Shown piece by piece: positions 25,528 through 33,382 of a stretch of DNA of 64,000 nucleotides (position 1 is the first letter of the stretch; each line of letters starts with the position of its first letter). The stretch covers positions 1-64,000 of the forward strand of contig JAHCLO010000027.1 in assembly GCA_026125285.1 (NCBI GenBank), in the 5' to 3' direction. Both the position numbers and the translations under genes were made by a program. The DNA comes from Verrucomicrobiia bacterium (lineage in GTDB: Bacteria > Verrucomicrobiota > Verrucomicrobiia > Limisphaerales > JADLHS01). The notes under the pieces are model-generated. The model did not search any database and was not told where the DNA came from. It saw nothing but the letters and a program-made list of their open reading frames with translations.

Positions 25528-27084
25528 TCAGTGCCGAAAATGGCGTATGCCCGTAAACGCCATCGCTACGCCCCGGGCATCTGCCGCGGCGATTACTTCG
25601 GCATCCCGCACTGAACCGCCCGGCTGAATGGCGGCCGTGGCTCCCGCCTCAGCAGCCGCGATCAAACCGTCTGGGAACGGGAAAAAGGCGTCGCTGCAAA
25701 CGGCGCTGCCTTTGAGCGAGAGACCGGCCTCGCCCGCTTTCCACACGGCAATGCGGCTCGCATCCACGCGGCTCATCTGGCCGGCGCCCACCCCTAGGGT
25801 GCGATCCTCGGCCGCATACAGGATGGCATTGGATTTCACGTGCTTGACCGCGCGCCAGCCGAAGAGCATGGCTCGCAACTCGCTTTCGCCTGGTTGCCGG
25901 CGCGTCACGATCTTCAAGTCCGCGCGTGTGGTGGTCTTGACGTCCCGTTGTTGAAACAGGAACGACTCCGCGCCTACGCTGCGCACGTCGATCGGTGGCG
26001 TGCCGCCCGGCCGCCTGAACATCCGGAGCAGGCGCAGATTCTTCTTTTTTTGCAGGACGGCAAGCGCGTCTGCCGAGAACTCCGGCGCCACGATCACCTC
26101 ACTGAAAATCTCCGCGATGGCCTCGGCACACGCTCCATCCAGCACGCGGTTCACGGCGATGATGCCACCGAAGGGCGCCTGCCGGTCCGTGGCAAAGGCT
26201 TTTTCCCAGGCCTCGTGCAGGGTTGCGCCCTGACCCACGCCGCATGGATTCGTGTGTTTCAGAATGGCCAGAGTGGGAAGATCCGCCGCGAACTCCCCGA
26301 TCAAACTGGCTGCCGCCGTCAGATCGAGAATGTTGTTATAGGAAAGTTCCTTGCCATGCAGTTGTTGGAAGTGCTTCCGGAAATGTCCGTAAAGCGCCGC
26401 GCCTTGGTGTGGATTTTCCCCGTACCGCAATGGCTGCACCAGGGGCGCGGAAAGCACCAGTGCGGGCGGCGGGCTGAAGCTGGCCGGTTGGGGATCGAAA
26501 GCTTGCTGCAAGTGCGCGGCAATGGCGGCGTCATAGGCTGCCGTGCGGGCAAAAACTTTCGCAGCGAGTCGGCGACGCAATGCCAGAGTGGTGTTTCCGT
26601 TGCTCTTAATTTGAGCGGCCACTTCAGCATAGTCACCCGGGTCCACCACCACCGTGACGCTGTCGTGATTCTTGGCCGCGCTGCGCAGCATGGATGGGCC
26701 GCCGATGTCAATGTTCTCAATGGCCTCGTGCAGGCTGACGTCGGGCCGGGCCACGGTTTGCTCGAACGGATAGAGGTTCACCACCACCAAATCAATCGGG
26801 GGGATGTGGTGTGCTTGCGCGGCCGCTTCGTGGTCGGCGTTCCCGCGAACGAACAGCAAGCCCCCATGGACCTTCGGATGCAGCGTCTTGACGCGGCCAT
26901 CCAACATCTCCGGGAAACCTGTATGCTCGCTGATATCCTTGACGGTCAGTCCTGCCTCGCGCAACGCCCTGGCCGTGCCCCCGGTGGATATCAATTCCAC
27001 GCCGGCGGCGGCCAGGGTCTGCGCCAGTGAAACCAATCCGCTTTTGTCCGAGACCGAAAGCAATGCCCGCTGAATGTTTGCCAT
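25528..27084 (-). CDS. purH: Bifunctional AICAR transformylase/IMP cyclohydrolase
   Basis: 518 residues from ATG 27084 (MANIQRALLSVSDKSGLVSL), the usual start; the frame continues 94 codons upstream but with no family content. It catalyses the last two steps of purine synthesis. The N-terminal MGS-like IMP cyclohydrolase domain (ELISTGGTARALREAGL, GFPEMLDGRVKTLHPK) precedes the transformylase (KHTNPCGVGQG, SDAFFPFPDGL and terminal GIRHFRH). It is on the opposite strand to all polysaccharide genes around it and ends 38 bp from the FHA gene, convergently. Confidence 0.96.
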   Translation of the reverse strand: MANIQRALLSVSDKSGLVSLAQTLAAAGVELISTGGTARALREAGLTVKDISEHTGFPEMLDGRVKTLHPKVHGGLLFVRGNADHEAAAQAHHIPPIDLVVVNLYPFEQTVARPDVSLHEAIENIDIGGPSMLRSAAKNHDSVTVVVDPGDYAEVAAQIKSNGNTTLALRRRLAAKVFARTAAYDAAIAAHLQQAFDPQPASFSPPPALVLSAPLVQPLRYGENPHQGAALYGHFRKHFQQLHGKELSYNNILDLTAAASLIGEFAADLPTLAILKHTNPCGVGQGATLHEAWEKAFATDRQAPFGGIIAVNRVLDGACAEAIAEIFSEVIVAPEFSADALAVLQKKKNLRLLRMFRRPGGTPPIDVRSVGAESFLFQQRDVKTTTRADLKIVTRRQPGESELRAMLFGWRAVKHVKSNAILYAAEDRTLGVGAGQMSRVDASRIAVWKAGEAGLSLKGSAVCSDAFFPFPDGLIAAAEAGATAAIQPGGSVRDAEVIAAADARGVAMAFTGIRHFRH

Positions 27085-27275
27085 AGCAGGGATGAAAATC
27101 TCCGTCCCAGCGCGGCGAGTCAATCGGCAATATTGGGGTGAAAACAAGCGCACTGAAATGAAACGCAATGAGCAGGGGCGTGGGCACGAGTTGACCTGAC
27201 AGACTGGACGTTTCTGGTGAACTATTCTGCGGAGAGTTAATGCTTGAAGTGCTCGGAGTGCAGCAGGCTTCAGGG

Positions 27276-27300
27276 ATTCAACCGACATTACTTCCGTAAT
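27276..27300. repeat. Dispersed 25-bp repeat, copy 1
   Basis: Begins ATTCAACC and ends CTTCCGTAAT. It matches 31231-31255 at 23 of 25 positions (differences at the 9th and 15th base). Weaker similarity continues downstream for roughly 90 bp in both places (shared TTGCTTGCT/CACTTGCTA and CATTGGAT-like blocks). Confidence 0.7.
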
Positions 27301-27476
27301 GGATGGCGGGGCAGGGGCACCGTTGTTGCTTGCTCCTCTTGCGAGTTGGGTCAAGAATCTTCGCACGAAGAAGATACATCGGATTGAATGGTCGGAACAC
27401 CGATCTGTCGATCCTTAATCGTTTTTCGGGCAGAAGAGATGGCAGTAGTTTGCCTGTTTGCAGTGCCTCCGCTGAA

Positions 27477-27593
27477 ATGACCAAAGCGCAGAGGGAGTTT
27501 ACTTCTGGCCAGAACCGTCTGGCGGAAGAGACGCGGTATTGGCTTGCGTACTTGCGCCGTGTAGGGTTTATGTGCGCGTTTTCGCAACCGTGA
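27477..27593 (+). pseudogene. Possible remnant of a four-helix-bundle (S23/IVP-type) gene
   Basis: The frame from ATG 27477 to the stop at 27593 reads MTKAQREFTSGQNRLAEETR, then YWLAYLRRVGFM. This resembles the third-helix region of S23-type four-helix-bundle proteins (SRAEFxxKxxIxxEEAxExxYWLELL), with about three residues missing and no upstream half. Such genes often sit between polysaccharide genes. The match is by eye over some 30 residues only. Confidence 0.3.
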
Positions 27594-27597
27594 AGAC

Positions 27598-28485
27598 ATG
27601 AATAACATGAAAGGCATCATTCTGGCCGGCGGGGCCGGTTCGCGGCTTTATCCGCTGACGCTGGTAGCAAGCAAGCAACTCCAGCCGGTGTACGACAAGC
27701 CGATGGTGTATTATCCACTGACAACGCTCATCGAAGGCGGCATCCGTGAGTTGTGCCTGATCTCGACCCCGCACGATTTGCCGCGTTTCCAGCAATTGCT
27801 GGGCGATGGCAGCCGGTTCGGCTTGACGATTGACTATCGCGAGCAGGCGATGCCGGAGGGCATCGCGCAGGCTTTCCTGATTGCCGAATCGTTCATCGGC
27901 AAGGACAACGTAACGTTGATTCTGGGCGACAACATTTTCTATGGCGGCGACGTGTTTTCCCGGGCATTTGCGGACTTTCACGACGGCGCGACGATTTTTG
28001 GCTATCACGTGAACGACCCGGAGCGTTACGGTGTGGTGGAGTTCGATGCCAATGGGCAGGCAATCTCCATTGAGGAGAAGCCGAAGCAACCCAGGAGCAG
28101 CTTTGCGGTGCCCGGGCTCTACATCTACGACAACTCGGTGATTTCCACGACGAAGGCGCTCAAGCCTTCGGCGCGCGGCGAACTGGAAATCTCTGACTTG
28201 AATGTGGCTTATCTGCGGCGCGGTGACCTGCGGGTGGTTCGACTGAGTCGTGGCTTTGCCTGGCTGGATGCGGGGACGAGCAGCAGCTTGCACGAGGCGA
28301 GCGCTTATGTGCAAACGATTGAAAAGCGCGCCGGAATCAAGATCGGCTGCCCGGAGGAAGCGGCTTTTCGCAACGGGTTCCTCAAGCTGACACAACTGGA
28401 GGAACTTGCGGCCAAAATGCCTCGATGCGAATATCGCGAGTACCTGGAAAATGACGTCATCGCCGAAGCGCGGCGGCTCGCATGA
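27598..28485 (+). CDS. rfbA: Glucose-1-phosphate thymidylyltransferase
   Basis: 295 residues, the usual length. It makes dTDP-glucose from dTTP and glucose-1-phosphate, the first step to dTDP-L-rhamnose. Motifs: GIILAGGAGSRLYPLT (nucleotide binding, residues 6-20), KPMVYYPLTTLI, LILGDNIFYGG (about 106-116), and EEKPKQPRSSFAVPGLYIYDN. First gene of an rfbA-C-D-B run; its end overlaps the rfbC start by 4 bp (ATGA). Confidence 0.97.
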   Translation: MNNMKGIILAGGAGSRLYPLTLVASKQLQPVYDKPMVYYPLTTLIEGGIRELCLISTPHDLPRFQQLLGDGSRFGLTIDYREQAMPEGIAQAFLIAESFIGKDNVTLILGDNIFYGGDVFSRAFADFHDGATIFGYHVNDPERYGVVEFDANGQAISIEEKPKQPRSSFAVPGLYIYDNSVISTTKALKPSARGELEISDLNVAYLRRGDLRVVRLSRGFAWLDAGTSSSLHEASAYVQTIEKRAGIKIGCPEEAAFRNGFLKLTQLEELAAKMPRCEYREYLENDVIAEARRLA

Positions 28486-29030
28486 AGGTTACGGCTTGCG
28501 ACATCGCGGGTTTGCTGGTCATCGAACCGAAAGTGTTCGGCGATGCACGGGGCTATTTCCTCGAAACCTGGAACGAGCAGCGTTACCGCGAAGCCGGATT
28601 GGACGCGCGCTTCGTTCAGGACAATCTTTCATTTTCGCGGCGCGGCACGTTGCGCGGGCTGCATTTTCAGAATCCGAATTCACAAGGCAAGCTTGTGTCG
28701 GTAATCGAGGGCGAGGTGTTTGACGTGGCTGTAGATTTGCGCCGCAATTCACTGACCTTTGGCCGCTGGCACGGCGTGAACCTTTCGGGGCAAAACCGGT
28801 TGCAGTTCTACGTGCCGCCCGGTTTTGCGCACGGCTTCGCAGTGCTGAGTGAGTCGGCTCTGTTCGCCTACAAATGCACGGAACTTTACTCGCCAAAAGA
28901 TGAAGTTACGTTGCTTTGGGATGATCCCGACGTGGGCGTGCAATGGCCGGTCAGCGAGCCGGTGCTCTCGGAAAAGGACAAGAATGGTTTGCGCTTATGC
29001 GAGTTGCCGTCGGATCGGCTGTTTGCGTGA
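28482..29030 (+). CDS. rfbC: dTDP-4-dehydrorhamnose 3,5-epimerase
   Basis: 182 residues, a cupin-fold epimerase of the dTDP-rhamnose pathway. Motifs: FGDARGYFLETWNEQRY, FVQDNLSFSRRGTLRGLHFQ (catalytic His region, about 54-63), GEVFDVAVDLRRNSLTFGRW and YVPPGFAHGFAVLSE. ATG 28482 overlaps the rfbA stop; rfbD follows after 14 bp. Confidence 0.97.
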   Translation: MKVTACDIAGLLVIEPKVFGDARGYFLETWNEQRYREAGLDARFVQDNLSFSRRGTLRGLHFQNPNSQGKLVSVIEGEVFDVAVDLRRNSLTFGRWHGVNLSGQNRLQFYVPPGFAHGFAVLSESALFAYKCTELYSPKDEVTLLWDDPDVGVQWPVSEPVLSEKDKNGLRLCELPSDRLFA

Positions 29031-29044
29031 GGCGTTTCGCTGTT

Positions 29045-29926
29045 ATGGATCAACCCAAAATCCTGCTCATTGGCAAGAACGGCCAGGTCGGCTGGGAACT
29101 GCGGCGCACCTTGGCCACCGTCGGCCAGGTGCTGGCGGTGGATTTCCCAGAGATTGATTTGACCGATGCGGCAGCGGCGCACCGCCTGGTGCTGGAAAAC
29201 AAACCGTCTGTGGTTATCAATGCCGCGGCCTACACCGCAGTGGACAAGGCGGAAACGGAAACGAAGATAGCGCACCAGATCAACGGCCTTGCGCCGGGGG
29301 TGCTGGCCGAAGCGGCGAAGCAGGTGGGTGCGTTGATGGTGCATTACTCGACGGACTATGTGTTCGACGGCGCGAAAACCACGCCTTACCTGGAAACGGA
29401 CTTGCCCAAACCGCTCGGCGTTTATGGCCAATCCAAGCTGGCCGGCGATGAGGGCGTGTGTGCGGCTGGCGGCAACCATCTGATTTTCCGGCTGTGTTGG
29501 GTTTACGGCCTGCGCGGCCAGAATTTTTTGTTAACGATGCAGCGGCTGGCGCGCGAGCGAGAAACATTGCGGGTGGTCGGGGATCAGTTGGGTTGCCCAA
29601 CTTGGTCGCGTTTGATTGCCGAAGCCACGACGCAGGCGCTGCGGCAGGTTTTGGCGGCGCCGGACGCGGGTGTGTTCAACGGTACGTATCATTTGGCCGC
29701 CGGCGACTCGACAAGCTGGCACGGGTTCGCGTCGCGCATCATAGAGTGGATGCCCGAATCTGAACGGCGCTGTCGTGAAGTGACAGCGATTACCACGGCG
29801 GATTACCCTACTCCGGCGAAACGCCCGGCGTATTCCGTGCTCGATTGCGGCAAGCTGGAAAGAGTATTTGGCATCCGACTTCCAGTATGGGAGGAATGTT
29901 TGCGACTGGTTCTTGATAAACAATGA
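29045..29926 (+). CDS. rfbD: dTDP-4-dehydrorhamnose reductase
   Basis: 293 residues from ATG 29045, which places the NAD(P)-binding LLIGKNGQVGWEL at residues 7-19; a longer frame to 28943 overlaps rfbC. It reduces dTDP-4-dehydrorhamnose to dTDP-L-rhamnose. Further motifs: VVINAAAYTAVDKAE, VHYSTDYVFDG (about 99-108) and YGQSKLAGDEGV with the SDR lysine. It overlaps rfbB by 4 bp. Confidence 0.96.
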   Translation: MDQPKILLIGKNGQVGWELRRTLATVGQVLAVDFPEIDLTDAAAAHRLVLENKPSVVINAAAYTAVDKAETETKIAHQINGLAPGVLAEAAKQVGALMVHYSTDYVFDGAKTTPYLETDLPKPLGVYGQSKLAGDEGVCAAGGNHLIFRLCWVYGLRGQNFLLTMQRLARERETLRVVGDQLGCPTWSRLIAEATTQALRQVLAAPDAGVFNGTYHLAAGDSTSWHGFASRIIEWMPESERRCREVTAITTADYPTPAKRPAYSVLDCGKLERVFGIRLPVWEECLRLVLDKQ

Positions 29927-30945
29927 AATTGCTCATCACTGGCGGGGCCGGCTTTATCGGCTCGAATTTGATTCACCACATTATTGACCGTCCGGAAGTG
30001 GAACGGTTGGTCAACCTTGATTGCCTGACTTACGCGGGTCATCTGGCGAATCTGGAGAGCGTGATTCGTCATCCGAAATATGTCTTCGAGAAAGTGGACC
30101 TGCGTGACAAACCCGCCGTGCTTCGCGTGATTGAGCAATACGGCATCACGCACATCATGCATCTGGCCGCGGAGTCGCACGTGGATCGTTCCATCAGCGG
30201 ACCGGGCGATTTCATCAGTACCAACATCATTGGCACGTTTAATCTACTCGAGGCCTGCCGCGGTGCCTGGAATGGCAACTTCACGAACCGGCGTTTTCAC
30301 CACGTTTCGACAGATGAAGTTTACGGCTCGCTGGGGGCGACGGGATATTTCACCGAGACGACGCCCTACGCGCCGAACTCGCCGTATTCCGCGAGCAAGG
30401 CTTCCAGCGATTTTCTGGTGCGGGCGTACCATCACACTTATGGCGTGCCAGTGGTGATAACGAATTGCTCGAACAACTACGGTCCATTTCAGTTCCCGGA
30501 GAAGCTCATCCCGGTGGTGATTCAAAGTTGCCTGGCCCGGAAACAGATCCCCGTTTACGGCGACGGCCTGAACGTGCGGGACTGGCTCTATGTGCGCGAC
30601 CACGCCGAGGCGTTGTGGCAGGTGCTCACCCGCGGCAAGGACGGCGAAACCTACAACATCGGTGGCCACAACGAATGGGCCAACCTCCGGATCGTTGAGT
30701 TGATTTGCGATCTGGTGGATGAATTGTCACCGCAGCTCGGCGGCCATACGCGGCAACTGATCACTTTCGTAAAAGACCGTCCAGGTCACGACCGACGTTA
30801 TGCGATTGATGCCTCCAAGCTTCAGCGTGAACTTGGCTGGGTGCCCGCTCACACTTTTGAGAACGGCATCCGGGAAACGGTTCAGTGGTACCTGGACAAT
30901 CAGCTGTGGGTGAAGACAGTTCTCGGCAAACCGGTGGCAGGGTGA
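29923..30945 (+). CDS. rfbB: dTDP-glucose 4,6-dehydratase
   Basis: 340 residues, an extended SDR. LLITGGAGFIGSNLI at the N-terminus binds NAD; MHLAAESHVDRSI, HVSTDEVYGSLG (Asp/Glu catalytic pair) and PYSASKASSDFLVRAYHHTY (Tyr and Lys) are all intact, followed by NNYGPFQFPEKLIP and RPGHDRRYAID. It produces dTDP-4-keto-6-deoxyglucose. Last gene of the rfbA-C-D-B run; about 557 bp of non-coding DNA follows. Confidence 0.97.
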   Translation: MKLLITGGAGFIGSNLIHHIIDRPEVERLVNLDCLTYAGHLANLESVIRHPKYVFEKVDLRDKPAVLRVIEQYGITHIMHLAAESHVDRSISGPGDFISTNIIGTFNLLEACRGAWNGNFTNRRFHHVSTDEVYGSLGATGYFTETTPYAPNSPYSASKASSDFLVRAYHHTYGVPVVITNCSNNYGPFQFPEKLIPVVIQSCLARKQIPVYGDGLNVRDWLYVRDHAEALWQVLTRGKDGETYNIGGHNEWANLRIVELICDLVDELSPQLGGHTRQLITFVKDRPGHDRRYAIDASKLQRELGWVPAHTFENGIRETVQWYLDNQLWVKTVLGKPVAG

Positions 30946-30986
30946 ACTCGCCTGACAACCCGGCGTGGAGCCATGCCTAATAGAGC

Positions 30987-31023
30987 GATCCGATTGAGGA
31001 TCCGATTGAGGCTCCGATTAGAG
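30987..31023. repeat. Three-copy 12-bp tandem repeat
   Basis: GATCCGATTGAG occurs at 30987-30998 and 30999-31010, followed by a diverged third copy GCTCCGATTAGAG at 31011-31023. It starts 42 bp after the rfbB stop. Short iterations of this kind are often found near four-helix-bundle genes in related genomes (recollection, not checked). Confidence 0.85.
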
Positions 31024-31230
31024 GGGCTGGTATGATCGGAGCTGGTGGAGTCAGATTCCAAGCCTGTGAAAGTCTGAGCACCCGGGAGGAAAGTGCAACT
31101 GTCGTTTTTCCCCCAGAACACCGGAGCAATTGGCCGCTTGGCAGTCGAGGTCGCGGAATAGGGCGTCTCCAAGGATATGCACAGCCAGAAGAAGACCTTT
31201 GTAGCACTCAAGGGGCAGGATGTTTCCGTA

Positions 31231-31255
31231 ATTCAACCTACATTCCTTCCGTAAT
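31231..31255. repeat. Dispersed 25-bp repeat, copy 2
   Basis: Matches 27276-27300 at 23 of 25 positions. Both copies lie in non-coding DNA about 250-320 bp before a polysaccharide gene on the same strand. Confidence 0.7.
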
Positions 31256-31502
31256 CAGTGGCGAAGTCTTTGCGCTGTTGTCACTTGCTACTCCTATGCA
31301 CTGGGCCGAAGATGTTCTCGCGCTAAGATTCATTGGATCAACCGATGAGTGTAAACGCACCGTATGCAGGACTTGAGTGATACGACAGCCGGGTGTTTTT
31401 AGTAGCGAAGCGGTGGAGTCGAGGACGACGGGAAGAGGGTGCGGGTATCTTCGCAAGGAGGTGGATGACGGCTGGGCGGTCATGCGGGGAATATACAGAA
31501 CT

Positions 31503-32237
31503 ATGATTACTCAGGACATTACTGTGGACAACGCGACAGAATTGCAGGAAACGGGTCTTCCGACGTGGAAGCGCCTGCTTGATTTCGTTCTTATCCTCGC
31601 ACTGGCACCTGGGCTGCTTTTGCTTGCGGGGATCGTGGCGCTGGTGGTGTTGTGCGGTTCACGTGGTCCGATTTTGTTTCGGCAGCTGCGCATCGGCTAC
31701 CGAGGGCGCGAGTACACCTGTTTCAAGTTTCGCACGATGCATGTTGACGCCGAGACGGATTCGCATCGGGCCCATGCAACGCAGTTGATCAAATCTGAGA
31801 CTCCGATGACAAAGCTAGACACCTGTCGCGACCCGCGAGTAATTCCGTTTGGCGCATGCTTGCGAGCCACCGGGCTGGATGAGTTGCCGCAATTGCTCAA
31901 CGTTCTGCGCGGAGAGATGAGCTTGGTCGGGCCGCGTCCCTGTATCCCCTACGAATACGCGCTTTATGAACCTTGGCAACGTCGGCGGTTTGAGGCCGTT
32001 CCCGGTTTGACGGGGCTGTGGCAGGTCAGCGGCAAGAATCGTACGACTTTCAACCAGATGATCCGGTTGGACATTGAGTATTCGGAACGTAAGAGCCTCT
32101 GGCTCGACATGGTCATCATTCTAAAGACTTTACCCGCCCTACTGAGGCAGTGCTTGGAAACGCGAGTGCTGAAGCGCAAGGAGGCCGCATCCTCGGCGGC
32201 GGGCATGGAAAAGCCGGTCCAAACATATCAACTATGA
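31503..32237 (+). CDS. Monotopic phosphoglycosyl transferase (sugar transferase)
   Basis: 244 residues from ATG 31503; ATG 31482 is in frame and lies 18 bp after a strong AAGGAGGTG, so the true start may be 7 codons earlier. It has one N-terminal membrane helix (LLDFVLILALAPGLLLLAGI) and the bacterial sugar transferase domain: FKFRTMHVDAET, LRATGLDELPQLLNVLRGEM, SLVGPRPCIPYE and GLTGLWQVSGKN. It places the first sugar-phosphate on undecaprenyl phosphate, starting repeat-unit assembly. It lacks the four-helix N-terminal domain of WbaP/WcaJ. Overlaps the next gene (ATGA). Confidence 0.92.
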   Translation: MITQDITVDNATELQETGLPTWKRLLDFVLILALAPGLLLLAGIVALVVLCGSRGPILFRQLRIGYRGREYTCFKFRTMHVDAETDSHRAHATQLIKSETPMTKLDTCRDPRVIPFGACLRATGLDELPQLLNVLRGEMSLVGPRPCIPYEYALYEPWQRRRFEAVPGLTGLWQVSGKNRTTFNQMIRLDIEYSERKSLWLDMVIILKTLPALLRQCLETRVLKRKEAASSAAGMEKPVQTYQL

Positions 32238-33379
32238 AGACAAACAAGAGAATCATCAGGGCGGGGGTTGTGGGGTGTGGCTACTGGGGACCCAATTTGA
32301 TCAGGAATTTGCGGCAGTCACCCGACTGCCAACTGAAGATCATTTGCGACGCGAGTGAACAACGTCTCCGGCACATGCAGCGACTGCATCCGGATGTGGC
32401 GACCACCAGTAGCTTTGAAAAACTGTTGAAGGATCCGGAGTTGGATGCGGTGGTCATTGCTACTCCGGTGCGATTTCACTTCGACATGGCCAAGGCCTGT
32501 CTCAATGCCGGCAAGCATGTGTTCATTGAGAAGCCCATGGCCCGGACGGTGGCTGAAGGGGAGGAGTTGGTTGCGCTGGCGGAGTCGCAGGGCCTGGTGC
32601 TTATGGTCGGCCATACGTTCCTGTTCTCTCCAGCGGTACGCCGCATGAAAGAAATCATTGATTCCGGCGACATTGGCGAGTTGCAGTATATCTCGGCCCG
32701 CCGGCTGAATCTGGGCTTGTTCCAGAAGGACATTAACGTGGCTTGGGACCTCGCACCGCATGATATATCCATTATCCTCCACCTGCTTGATGAACAGCCA
32801 GTGAGTGTCAGTTGTCAGGGCAACAGCCATGTGACCCGCGGCATTGAGGACGTCACCATGATGTATCTGAACTTCCGCAAGAACCGCTGCGCCTTCATCC
32901 AGAACAGTTGGCTCGACCCCAAGAAGGTGCGGCAGATGACCATTGTCGGTTCCCGTCGAATGATCGTGTATGACGACATTGAGCCATTGGAGAAACTGAA
33001 AGTGTATGACTCCCGTGTCGAAGTTCCGCCTCATTATGATACATTTGCTGACTTCACGTACTCCTACCACTATGGCGACGCCTACGTTCCCTACATCAAA
33101 CAGGACGAGCCGCTGAAGTTGGAATGTCAGCACTTCCTGGAATGTATCCGCGAGGGGACGACGCCAATAACGGGTGGCCGTCAGGGGCTTGAAGTGGTCC
33201 GGATTTTGGAGGCGTCAAGCGTTTCGCTCAGAAAACAGGGCGGCGACATCGCGCTGAATTCGATGGCTACCTGGACGAACGGGAGCAACGGAGTCAATGG
33301 AAATGGGAATGGTAATGGTGACAGAGGCCATGGCGAGACGCTTGTGGACGCAGCCCGGCGGAGTCTTCTGGCCGCTTGA
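32234..33379 (+). CDS. Gfo/Idh/MocA-family oxidoreductase
   Basis: 381 residues from ATG 32234 (MKTNKRIIRAGVVGCGYWGP). NAD(P)-binding motif GVVGCGYWGPNLIRNL and the catalytic-lysine motif EKPMA near residue 98-102 (HVFIEKPMARTVAEG). This family in surface-polysaccharide loci often oxidises the 3-position of UDP-GlcNAc-derived sugars (WlbA-like). It is coupled by an ATGA overlap to the sugar transferase and followed 3 bp later by a WlbB-like acetyltransferase, which together suggest an acetylated amino-sugar branch (inference). The last 40 residues contain an Asn-Gly repeat (NGSNGVNGNGNGNGD) not usual for the family. Confidence 0.9.
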   Translation: MKTNKRIIRAGVVGCGYWGPNLIRNLRQSPDCQLKIICDASEQRLRHMQRLHPDVATTSSFEKLLKDPELDAVVIATPVRFHFDMAKACLNAGKHVFIEKPMARTVAEGEELVALAESQGLVLMVGHTFLFSPAVRRMKEIIDSGDIGELQYISARRLNLGLFQKDINVAWDLAPHDISIILHLLDEQPVSVSCQGNSHVTRGIEDVTMMYLNFRKNRCAFIQNSWLDPKKVRQMTIVGSRRMIVYDDIEPLEKLKVYDSRVEVPPHYDTFADFTYSYHYGDAYVPYIKQDEPLKLECQHFLECIREGTTPITGGRQGLEVVRILEASSVSLRKQGGDIALNSMATWTNGSNGVNGNGNGNGDRGHGETLVDAARRSLLAA

Positions 33380-33382
33380 ATC

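Larger units (their letters stand above)
27085..27597. other. Intergenic region upstream of rfbA (513 bp) with decayed sequence
   Basis: Carries the purH leader and the start of the rfb operon. No intact gene is visible. It contains a 25-bp stretch shared with the region before the sugar transferase (27276-27300) and a possible remnant of a small gene (27477-27593). The rfbA promoter could not be recognised. Confidence 0.55.
30946..31502. other. Intergenic region between rfbB and the sugar transferase (557 bp)
   Basis: No gene with a recognisable product. It holds a three-copy 12-bp tandem repeat (30987-31023), the second copy of the dispersed 25-bp repeat (31231-31255), and a strong Shine-Dalgarno-like AAGGAGGTG (31455-31463) just before the sugar transferase. 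Between them the sequence looks like decayed coding or repeat DNA. Confidence 0.55.

Noticed and set aside
25840..27030. 396-codon plus-strand frame opposite purH
   Set aside because: Composition of a shadow frame; purH on the minus strand is certain.
27303..27476. Upstream part of a 96-codon frame before rfbA
   Set aside because: Cys/Arg-rich random-looking sequence; only the last 38 codons have any family resemblance.
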